From Candidatus Eiseniibacteriota bacterium (lineage in GTDB: Bacteria > Eisenbacteria > RBG-16-71-46 > CAIMUX01 > VGJL01), in assembly GCA_014729455.1 (NCBI GenBank), contig WJJW01000147.1, forward strand, positions 1 through 6,886: a DNA stretch of 6,886 nucleotides, in the 5' to 3' direction. The notes beneath the pieces are model-generated. The model saw only the letters and a program-made list of their open reading frames with translations. It did no database searches and was not told the origin of the DNA. Numbering within the stretch: the stretch's first letter is position 1; the number at the start of each line of letters is the position of its first letter. Positions 1 through 5,524 of the stretch are shown here, in pieces. Made by a program: the position numbers and the translations under genes.

Positions 1-458
1 CCGCGAGCCTTCGCTGGCGGGGGCCGGCCGGTCTGGCCCTGATCGGCGGGATGTCCGGCCGGAACGAGGACTCCGAGGCGACGTGGCGCGCCAACGGCGG
101 CATCGCGCTCGACATGGGATCGATCGGGTTCGGGTACGCCTTCGTTCCGGACGATGAGATCGGGACGACCCACCATCTGACGATCGAGCTTCGTGCCTCC
201 GGCCGCCGCGCCCCCGAGCCGGCGCGGGAGTCTCTGAAGCCGACCTCCTCGTCCTCGTGGGCGGTCTGGGGCGGTCTCCACCCGACCCGCGAAAGCGCCG
301 AGCAGGAGGTCCGCGCCTTGACGATCCAGAAGGTGGAAGGGGCGGAGGTTCTCCCGCTGCCGAGCGGGATGCATCGCGTCCGGATCGCCGCCGGCCTGGA
401 TGAACGCGAGGCGCGTCGGCTGGCGAAGCAGGTCAACGCGATCGCCGCGCGCCAGTAG
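1..458 (+). CDS. PorV/PorQ-like outer-membrane barrel C-terminus fused to SPOR-like domain (5' partial)
   Basis: The reading frame is open from the window edge (first full codon at base 3), so the N-terminus and signal peptide lie upstream; about 151 residues are visible. Visible residues 1-64 look like the last strands of a PorV/PorQ-family barrel: alternating hydrophobic and polar residues and the family-like string GYAFVPDDEIGTTHHLTIEL. A Pro/Ser/Arg-rich linker follows (bases about 195-257). Bases about 258-449 then encode a beta-alpha-beta-beta-alpha unit of about 64 residues that resembles a SPOR domain: WAVWGG strand, helix with ESAEQEVRAL, strands AEVLPL and MHRVRIAAGL, helix EREARRLAKQVNAI. 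SPOR domains bind peptidoglycan with stripped stem peptides. I infer an outer-membrane barrel tethered to the wall from the periplasm. An ATG at 51 is internal to the protein and is probably not the start. The SPOR call is by fold pattern and motif only. Confidence 0.7.
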   Translation, partial: ASLRWRGPAGLALIGGMSGRNEDSEATWRANGGIALDMGSIGFGYAFVPDDEIGTTHHLTIELRASGRRAPEPARESLKPTSSSSWAVWGGLHPTRESAEQEVRALTIQKVEGAEVLPLPSGMHRVRIAAGLDEREARRLAKQVNAIAARQ

Positions 459-477
459 GCGGGTCCCGCTCCTCCTC

Positions 478-506
478 TTGCCAGCAGCTCTTCGCACCGA
501 TACCCT
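478..506 (+). promoter_or_regulatory. Possible sigma-70-like promoter for the epimerase gene
   Basis: TTGCCA at 478-483 matches 5 of 6 bases of the -35 consensus. A 17-base spacer follows, then TACCCT at 501-506, which keeps the three most conserved -10 positions (T, A and final T) but matches only 3 of 6 overall. Transcription would begin near 513, giving a leader of about 30 bases. The -35 resembles the TTGCCG of the lptE promoter. The -10 is weak, so this is tentative. Confidence 0.3.
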
Positions 507-540
507 CCCGTCAGCGGGCGGAAACCCGGCGCAGGAGGGT
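502..540 (+). promoter_or_regulatory. Inverted repeat that could sequester the epimerase Shine-Dalgarno
   Basis: ACCCTCC at 502-508 is an exact 7-base reverse complement of GGAGGGT at 534-540. The right arm contains most of the AGGAGG ribosome-binding site (533-538) of the gene starting at 543. A smaller 4-bp stem (515-518 with 525-528) sits in the loop. In an RNA that includes both arms, the ribosome-binding site would be paired. If transcription starts near 513, the left arm is not transcribed, so the effect would apply only to read-through from upstream. There is no T-run after it, so it does not look like a terminator. Confidence 0.3.
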
Positions 541-542
541 GA

Positions 543-1610
543 ATGGGGAAGATCGTCGTCACGGGGGGAGCCGGGTTCATCGGCTCGCACGCCGCCATCC
601 ACTTCGCCTCCCGCGGGCATCGCGTCGTCATCGTCGACAACCTCTCCCGCGGCCAGCTCCTGAACAAGCCGGACCCGAACCGCTCCCACAACTGGGATCT
701 CCTGGGGGACGTCCCGGGGATCGAGCGCGTCCGGGGAGACGTCCGCGAGCCGGGTCTCCTCGACGGGATCGTCCGCGATGCGGATACGATCCTGCACGCG
801 GCCGCCCAGACGGCGGTGACGACCTCGACCGTCGATCCGGAGACCGATTTCCTCTCCAACGCGCTCGGGACCTTCCGCGTCCTCGAGGCGGCCCGCCGTT
901 CGGCGCGCCAGCCCGCGGTGCTCTACTGCTCCACCAACAAGGTCTACGGAGCGAACGTGAACCGGGTGCCGCTGGTCGAGGAGGCGAAGCGGTACGGTTT
1001 CGCCGCCCCGTTCACCGATGGGATCCCCGAGGAGTTCGGGATCGACCTGTGCGAGCACACGCCGTACGGCTGCTCGAAGCTGACCGGCGACCTCTACGTC
1101 CAGGACTTCGGCCACCTGTACGGGTTGCGCGTCGGGGTGTTCCGGATGTCGTGCATCTACGGGACCCGGCAGTTCGGCATGGAGGACCAGGGGTGGGTCG
1201 CCTGGTTCGTTCTCGCGGCCTTGACCGGTGCGGACCTGACGATTTTCGGCGACGGGCGGCAGGTCCGCGATCTCCTCTGGGTGGAGGACCTGGTCCGCGC
1301 CTACGAGGCGTTCCTGGAGCGGGGCCCGCAGATCGGCGTCTACAACATGGGGGGAGGACCGGAGATGACCCTCTCCCTGCTCGAGCTGTGCGAGCTGCTC
1401 GAGGAACGGCTGGGTCGGGAGATCCCCAAGAAGTTCGGGCCCTGGAGACCGAGCGACCAGAAGGTCTACGTCTCCTCGATCCGCAAGGCGCGCAAGGAGC
1501 TCGGCTGGGAGCCGCGCGTAACCCCTGCGGAAGGGGTCGAGCAGCTCCTCGCGTGGGCGCGGGAGAACCGCGCCCTCTTCGATCATCTGGCCGCTCCGCA
1601 CTCCGACTGA
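543..1610 (+). CDS. NAD-dependent sugar epimerase/dehydratase, CDP-paratose 2-epimerase-like
   Basis: A 355-residue extended short-chain dehydrogenase, the usual length for nucleotide-sugar epimerases. The N-terminal Rossmann motif GGAGFIG is at residues 8-14, with Asp32 after beta-2 favouring NAD. The active site has Ser130/Thr131 and Tyr175-x3-Lys179 (YGCSK). Several stretches match CDP-paratose (tyvelose) 2-epimerase, known as RfbE/Tyv, rather than generic GalE-type enzymes: STNKVYG (130-136), RQF...DQGW (209-218) and GDGRQVRD (236-243). That enzyme converts CDP-paratose to CDP-tyvelose in the cytoplasm for O-antigen dideoxysugars. The motif match is visible; the exact substrate is inferred. 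The ATG at 543 follows AGGAGG (533-538) with 4 bases between, and the Rossmann motif begins right after it. No other dideoxysugar genes are in the window, so a related 2-epimerase acting on another CDP- or UDP-sugar is possible. Confidence 0.88.
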   Translation: MGKIVVTGGAGFIGSHAAIHFASRGHRVVIVDNLSRGQLLNKPDPNRSHNWDLLGDVPGIERVRGDVREPGLLDGIVRDADTILHAAAQTAVTTSTVDPETDFLSNALGTFRVLEAARRSARQPAVLYCSTNKVYGANVNRVPLVEEAKRYGFAAPFTDGIPEEFGIDLCEHTPYGCSKLTGDLYVQDFGHLYGLRVGVFRMSCIYGTRQFGMEDQGWVAWFVLAALTGADLTIFGDGRQVRDLLWVEDLVRAYEAFLERGPQIGVYNMGGGPEMTLSLLELCELLEERLGREIPKKFGPWRPSDQKVYVSSIRKARKELGWEPRVTPAEGVEQLLAWARENRALFDHLAAPHSD

Positions 1611-1643
1611 CCGCTTCCCGAACCCGGTAATCCTCATCCAACG

Positions 1644-1676
1644 CGGACCGCCGGCCGATAACCCACTCGGACCGCC
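1644..1676 (+). repeat. Two direct copies of a 9-base near-palindrome upstream of the kinase gene
   Basis: CGGACCGCC occurs at 1644-1652 and again at 1668-1676, 24 bases start to start, in the 84-base gap before the kinase start at 1695. Each copy contains the dyad CGG-A-CCG. Two spaced dyads in a short intergenic gap could be an operator. In such GC-rich DNA a 9-base repeat could also be chance. I see no convincing sigma-70 or sigma-54 promoter in the gap (1611-1694) and no T-rich terminator, so the kinase may be read through from the epimerase gene. Confidence 0.3.
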
Positions 1677-1694
1677 AATTCCGGGAGGAGACCC

Positions 1695-3467
1695 GTGTCT
1701 CGATCCGATCAATCCGCGTTCCATCCGGTCCCGGATGGAACGACCGCGCTACGTGCCCGTCTCGATGATCTGCGCGCCTTGATCCCCGAGCTTCCCGCCC
1801 TGGGAGGGTCGGAGAACGACGCGGGAGCGCTCTGCCTCGGCCTGCTCGACCTGCTGGAGCGCAAGCAGAGACACCTCATCCAGGACAACGTCCGGCTCGT
1901 GGCCCTGCGCGAGCTGACCGAGAACCTCCTGCGCGATCCAGAGGAGGAGAGGGTCCTCCGGACGGTGAGCCTCTACCTGCAGCAGGCGCACGGCTTGACG
2001 GAGGTGATGGTCCTGGCGCGCGCGGAAGCGGGCGGGCTCCGCGGTTACCGGGCGCGCTCGGGCGTGAGCGGGATTTGCGAGGCGGTCCGCTGGTCGGGGG
2101 AAACGGTCCGGGGAACGGCCTGGGAGACCGCGCTGGGGGGGGAGTCGGTCTATCACGCGAGCGAGGAGGAGCGTCCGGCCGGGACCCCGATCCCCCTTCC
2201 CGTGATCCTCCCGATCCGCTGCACGGACGCGGAGCGCGGAACCGAGGGGAGTCCGGCGCAGGATCAGCAAGGATCGCGGACGACCGGTCTGCTGGCGATC
2301 CGTCCGAACGATCGTACGGGCGCGGGGAGCGATCCCCTGGAGGTCGAGCAGCTCGCCTTCCAGGTCGCGACGCTGCTCGAGAGCGTCCGGCACCAGCAAC
2401 GAAAGATCCGTGATCGCCGGTTCCGCGAGTGCCTGATGGAGGCGATGGAAGACGGACTGGTCGCGGTCGACGGAGCCGGCACGATCACCGCAGCGAACCG
2501 GGCCGCGCTCGGCCTTCTCGGCGTGGAGACGACCAGTCTCGTCGGCCGGCCGCTCGCGACCTTGAACGATCGCTCCTCGATGCTGGTCGAGGTCTGCAAG
2601 CGGTGCCTCGAGGAGCGGGCTCCCCGGCGGCACCAGGAGATCTGGATCGGCGCACCGCGCCGGGGAATCCCCGTCAACCTCAGCGTGATCCCGCTGGACG
2701 ACGACCTGGAGGACGCCGGCGGGATCGTGGCCACGTTCTCGGATCTCCGTCCCCTCCGGGCGATGGAGGAAGAGCTCCGCCGCCTGGACCGCCTGGCGGC
2801 CCTCGGACGGTTCGCGACCGCGGTCGCGCACGAGATCCGCAACCCGCTGGCGGCGATCGGCGCGGGGGTGGACTTTCTGGCGTCCGACCTCTCGAACGAG
2901 AAGCAGAGCGATCTGAAACTCCTCCGCTCGGAGATCGCGCGCTTGGACCGGATCGTCGCCGACCTTCTGGAGCCGGCCCGGACGCAGCCTCTCGAACTCC
3001 GGACCGTCACGGCGCAGAAGCTGGTCCAGCGCGCCTGCCAGACGGTGGAGCCTCTGGCGCGGGACCGCAACGTCCGCTTCGATGTCCGCCCCCCGGCGGA
3101 AGAGACGTTCCGGTCGACGACGCTGGACGTCGATCCGAACCGCATGCTGCAGGTCCTGGTCAATCTGATCCGCAACGCGGTCGAGGCGTCGCCTCCGGGG
3201 CAGGCGATCGAGATCGGGTGGGAGCGAAGCCGCGGCGGAGGCGAGCCGCTGAAGCGGGTCTGGGTGCGGGATCACGGTCCCGGGATCCCCGAGAAGGAGC
3301 TCGAGCATCTCTTCGAGCCGTTCTTCTCGACGAAGGCGGGAGGAACCGGTCTCGGACTGTACGTGAGCAATGGCGTGGTGGAACAGCACGGGGGACGGTT
3401 GCGCGTCGAGGCGGCGCCCGGGGGCGGCACCCGGGCATCGATCGATCTGCCAGGCGGACCCCGTTAG
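1695..3467 (+). CDS. Soluble sensor histidine kinase (GAF-like, PAS, HisKA, HATPase_c), NtrB-type
   Basis: A 590-residue two-component kinase that autophosphorylates on His and passes phosphate to a response regulator, almost certainly the next gene. Order: a helical, probably coiled segment at 45-85; a GAF-like region at about 85-232; a PAS domain at about 243-355 (ending near GIVATFSDL); the HisKA dimerisation domain with H-box VAHEIRNPL, phospho-acceptor His379; and a C-terminal ATPase with N-box Asn490/Asn494 (NLIRNAVEA), G1 box D526-H-G-P-G, F-box FEPFF and G2 box GGTGLGL (549-555). All catalytic boxes look intact. I see no transmembrane stretch or signal peptide, so it should sense a cytoplasmic signal through GAF and/or PAS; the ligand is unknown. 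The GTG start at 1695 follows GGGAGGAG (1683-1690) with 4 bases between. The gene ends 9 bases before the regulator, with the regulator's ribosome-binding site overlapping its TAG stop. Confidence 0.93.
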   Translation: MSRSDQSAFHPVPDGTTALRARLDDLRALIPELPALGGSENDAGALCLGLLDLLERKQRHLIQDNVRLVALRELTENLLRDPEEERVLRTVSLYLQQAHGLTEVMVLARAEAGGLRGYRARSGVSGICEAVRWSGETVRGTAWETALGGESVYHASEEERPAGTPIPLPVILPIRCTDAERGTEGSPAQDQQGSRTTGLLAIRPNDRTGAGSDPLEVEQLAFQVATLLESVRHQQRKIRDRRFRECLMEAMEDGLVAVDGAGTITAANRAALGLLGVETTSLVGRPLATLNDRSSMLVEVCKRCLEERAPRRHQEIWIGAPRRGIPVNLSVIPLDDDLEDAGGIVATFSDLRPLRAMEEELRRLDRLAALGRFATAVAHEIRNPLAAIGAGVDFLASDLSNEKQSDLKLLRSEIARLDRIVADLLEPARTQPLELRTVTAQKLVQRACQTVEPLARDRNVRFDVRPPAEETFRSTTLDVDPNRMLQVLVNLIRNAVEASPPGQAIEIGWERSRGGGEPLKRVWVRDHGPGIPEKELEHLFEPFFSTKAGGTGLGLYVSNGVVEQHGGRLRVEAAPGGGTRASIDLPGGPR

Positions 3468-3470
3468 GAG
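3466..3470 (+). promoter_or_regulatory. Ribosome-binding site that decides the regulator start
   Basis: AGGAG at 3466-3470 overlaps the kinase TAG stop (3465-3467). It directly abuts an ATG at 3471, leaving no spacer, but lies 6 bases before a second in-frame ATG at 3477. The spacing favours 3477, which gives an N-terminus beginning MPATILIVDD, where response regulators normally begin. Confidence 0.6.
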
Positions 3471-3476
3471 ATGAGA

Positions 3477-4910
3477 ATGCCGGCAACGATACTGATCGTG
3501 GACGACCAGGAATCGCTTCGTCACTTCCTCGGGAAGGCGCTCGAAGGGGACGGTTACGCGGTGCGTACGGCCGGAACCGTCGAGAACGGCTGGGAGCGGT
3601 TCACCAACGAGGGAGCGGATCTGGTCCTGCTCGATCTCCGGCTCCCGGATGGTCTTGGGCTCCAGCTCCTGGAGCGGCTCCGGGAGCGGGAGCCGGACCT
3701 GCCGATCGTGATGATGACCGCGTACGGCGAGGTCGAAACGGCCGTGGCGGCGATGAAGTCGGGGGCGTACGACTTCCTCACGAAGCCGGTGAACCTGGAG
3801 CAGCTCCGGGTGATCCTGCAGAAGGCCCTCGATTCGACCCGGGCGCTCCGCGAGCTGACGCACCGTCGCGACCGGGAGAAGGAACGCTACGAGAAGGAGT
3901 TCGTCCGGGGGAGGTCGCCCGCCGTGGCGGCGGTCTACGAGATCGCCGAGAAGGTCGCGGCGAGCGATACGACCAGCGTCCTGATCCAGGGGGAGAGCGG
4001 GACCGGCAAGCAGGTGATCGCCCATTACATCCACGACATCGGACCGCTCGCCGGCGGGCCGTTCCTGGAGATCAACTGCGCGGCGATCCCGCGGGAGCTG
4101 CTGGAGAGCGAGCTGTTCGGCCACGAGAAGGGAGCGTTCACCGACGCGCGGGCGCGCAAGCAGGGGCTGCTGGAGCTAGCCGACGGCGGCAGCCTCTTCC
4201 TCGACGAGATCGGGGAGATGAGCATGAACCTCCAGGTCAAGCTGCTGAAGGTCCTCGAGACGATGACGTTCCGGCGGGTCGGCGGAACCCGGGACATCAG
4301 CGTCGCCGTACGGATCATCTCGGCGACCAACCAGGACCTGGGCAGGATGGTGAAGGAAGGGACCTTCCGGGAGGATCTCTACTACCGCTTGATGGTGGTG
4401 CCGATCCGGATGCCGCCGTTGCGGGAGCGGCGTGAGGATATCCCGCTGCTCGCCTCGCACTACGTGGACATGTTCAGCCGGGCGTTCCGGAAGAAGTTCG
4501 GCTCGATCTCTCCCGAAGCGATGCAGAAGCTGGTGGAGTACGCGTGGCCGGGCAATATCCGGGAGCTTCGCAACGTCTTCGAGCGGACCATCCTCCTCGA
4601 GGACGGCGACCGGATCGAGGCGAATCACGTCAACCTGGGCGTCGATCCGGCCGGGGACGGGAATGGAGCAGGGAACGACCTGCTCGATGCGCTGCGGCGC
4701 GTTCTGGTCGAGGGGGTCGTCGACCCCGACGGGATCCCGTTCGAACAGTGGATCGAGGAGGTGGAGAAGGGACTGATCCTCCGCGCCTCCGACGCGGCGG
4801 CCTGGAACCAGACACGGACCGCCGAGATCCTGCAGACGACGCGGGACAAGCTCCGGTACCGGATGAAGCAGTACCGGCTGCGGGAGAAGATGCAGGCCGG
4901 CGCCGGCTGA
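3477..4910 (+). CDS. NtrC-type sigma-54-dependent response regulator (REC, AAA+, Fis-type HTH) with GAFTDA loop
   Basis: A 477-residue enhancer-binding activator that remodels sigma-54 RNA polymerase when phosphorylated. The receiver domain (1-120) has the acidic pair Asp9/Asp10, phospho-acceptor Asp53, Thr81 and Lys103. The AAA+ domain (about 142-370) has Walker A GESGTGK (172-178), Walker B with Asp243-Glu244, putative arginine fingers Arg298 and Arg304, and the sensor-2 region YAWPGNIREL with Arg362. A Fis-type helix-turn-helix lies at about 435-472 (AWNQTRTAEIL, DKLRYRMKQY). The sigma-54 contact loop, normally GAFTGA, reads GAFTDA at 219-224, with Asp223 (bases 4143-4145). All other catalytic residues look intact, so the protein is probably active. 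Its partner is the kinase ending 9 bases upstream. No clear -24/-12 sigma-54 promoter was found by eye in the window's gaps, so its targets probably lie elsewhere. An ATG at 3471 would add two residues. Confidence 0.94.
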   Translation: MPATILIVDDQESLRHFLGKALEGDGYAVRTAGTVENGWERFTNEGADLVLLDLRLPDGLGLQLLERLREREPDLPIVMMTAYGEVETAVAAMKSGAYDFLTKPVNLEQLRVILQKALDSTRALRELTHRRDREKERYEKEFVRGRSPAVAAVYEIAEKVAASDTTSVLIQGESGTGKQVIAHYIHDIGPLAGGPFLEINCAAIPRELLESELFGHEKGAFTDARARKQGLLELADGGSLFLDEIGEMSMNLQVKLLKVLETMTFRRVGGTRDISVAVRIISATNQDLGRMVKEGTFREDLYYRLMVVPIRMPPLRERREDIPLLASHYVDMFSRAFRKKFGSISPEAMQKLVEYAWPGNIRELRNVFERTILLEDGDRIEANHVNLGVDPAGDGNGAGNDLLDALRRVLVEGVVDPDGIPFEQWIEEVEKGLILRASDAAAWNQTRTAEILQTTRDKLRYRMKQYRLREKMQAGAG

Positions 4911-4920
4911 GACACGGTTC

Positions 4921-4956
4921 GGGGGGCCGGCCGTTCGCCCCGTTGCCGGCGCCCCC
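4921..4956 (+). terminator. Strong GC hairpin after the regulator gene; possible terminator without a U-tract
   Basis: GGGGG (4921-4925) pairs with CCCCC (4952-4956) and GCCGGC (4926-4931) pairs with GCCGGC (4945-4950). This makes an 11-bp all-GC stem with one bulged G (4951) and a 13-base loop. It begins 11 bases after the regulator stop. No T-run follows, so it is not a textbook intrinsic terminator; it may pause polymerase or protect the mRNA 3' end. The right arm overlaps the -35 box of the lptE promoter. Confidence 0.4.
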
Positions 4957-4972
4957 GCGCGCTTCCTATACT
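4943..4972 (+). promoter_or_regulatory. Sigma-70-like promoter placing the start of transcription at the lptE ATG (leaderless)
   Basis: TTGCCG (4943-4948, 4 of 6 to the -35 consensus), an 18-base spacer, and TATACT (4967-4972, 5 of 6 to the -10 consensus). Only 6 bases separate the -10 box from the ATG at 4979, so the expected transcription start falls on or next to the A of the start codon. No Shine-Dalgarno precedes this ATG, which fits leaderless translation. TATACT stands out as an AT-rich hexamer in very GC-rich DNA. Confidence 0.55.
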
Positions 4973-4978
4973 CCACCC

Positions 4979-5524
4979 ATGCGGTGGAGAGACGAGAAGC
5001 GTGGGACCCCGGCGGTCCTGGCGGGGTCGTTCGCGGCGCTCCTCGCGGCCGGCGGGCTGGCCGGCTGCGGCCCCTATTCCTTCACGGGCAGCTCGCTTCC
5101 CGCCCACATCGAGACCCTCGCCGTTCCGATCTTCGAGAACGAGACCCTCGAGCTCGAGATCGCAGACGAAGTCACGGAGGCGGTCACCCAGCGCTTCCTG
5201 TCCGACAACCGCCTGCGCATCGTCGGGGAGTCGCGCGCCGACGCGATCCTCGAGGGTACGGTGACTTCCTACGAGAACAAGGTCTACAACTACTCCGCGG
5301 ACGAAACGCCGCTGGACTACATCGTGGTTCTCCGCCTCACCGCTCGCTTTCGCGATCTCGGGAAGAATCGCGATCTCTGGAACGAAGAGGCGATGACCGC
5401 CTCGGCGGTCTACTCGGTGACCGCGGAGGGGGACCGCGAGCTGACCACGGAGGAGGAAGCGCGCGAACGGGCGATCGCGGAGCTGGCGGAGGATTTCCTG
5501 GCCCGGACGATGGAGCAGTGGTGA
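4979..5524 (+). CDS. lptE: LPS-assembly outer-membrane lipoprotein LptE
   Basis: A 181-residue lipoprotein of the LptE family. In known systems LptE plugs the LptD barrel and helps insert lipopolysaccharide into the outer leaflet. Residues 1-29 form a lipoprotein signal peptide: basic start (MRWRDEKR), an Ala/Leu/Gly-rich core, and lipobox LAGC with lipidation at Cys30. The +2 residue is Gly, not Asp, consistent with outer-membrane sorting. The mature protein opens with the family-typical GPYSFTG and then SLPAHIETLAVPIFENETLE, followed by strands and helices ending in a C-terminal helix rich in Glu and Ala. The ATG at 4979 has no Shine-Dalgarno but lies 6 bases after a TATACT box. The frame is open further upstream through the regulator gene, but a start there would precede the signal peptide. 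Its last 4 bases overlap the start of holA. LptD is not in the window. Confidence 0.85.
   Translation: MRWRDEKRGTPAVLAGSFAALLAAGGLAGCGPYSFTGSSLPAHIETLAVPIFENETLELEIADEVTEAVTQRFLSDNRLRIVGESRADAILEGTVTSYENKVYNYSADETPLDYIVVLRLTARFRDLGKNRDLWNEEAMTASAVYSVTAEGDRELTTEEEARERAIAELAEDFLARTMEQW

Noticed and set aside
459..470. GCGGG/CCCGC palindrome just after the first stop codon as a terminator
   Set aside because: The arms are separated by too few bases to form a hairpin loop, and no T-run follows.
1611..1694. A sigma-70 promoter before the kinase gene (GATAAC at 1657-1662 as a -10 box)
   Set aside because: The best -35 at a 17-base spacing (1634-1639) matches only 2 of 6 bases. No -24/-12 pattern was found either.
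3471..3476. ATG at 3471 as the regulator start
   Set aside because: AGGAG abuts it with no spacer, whereas the in-frame ATG at 3477 has a 6-base spacer. The difference is only two residues.
1749..4124. A stop-free frame of about 790 codons on the minus strand across the kinase and regulator genes
   Set aside because: Long antisense open frames are expected in GC-rich coding DNA. The translation is rich in Arg, Leu, Asp and Pro with no recognisable domain, while the plus strand carries two complete genes with all catalytic motifs.
2429..4435. A second plus-strand open frame of about 670 codons overlapping both two-component genes
   Set aside because: It is a frame shadow: Arg/Gly/Pro-rich, no domain, and it runs through the real kinase-regulator junction.
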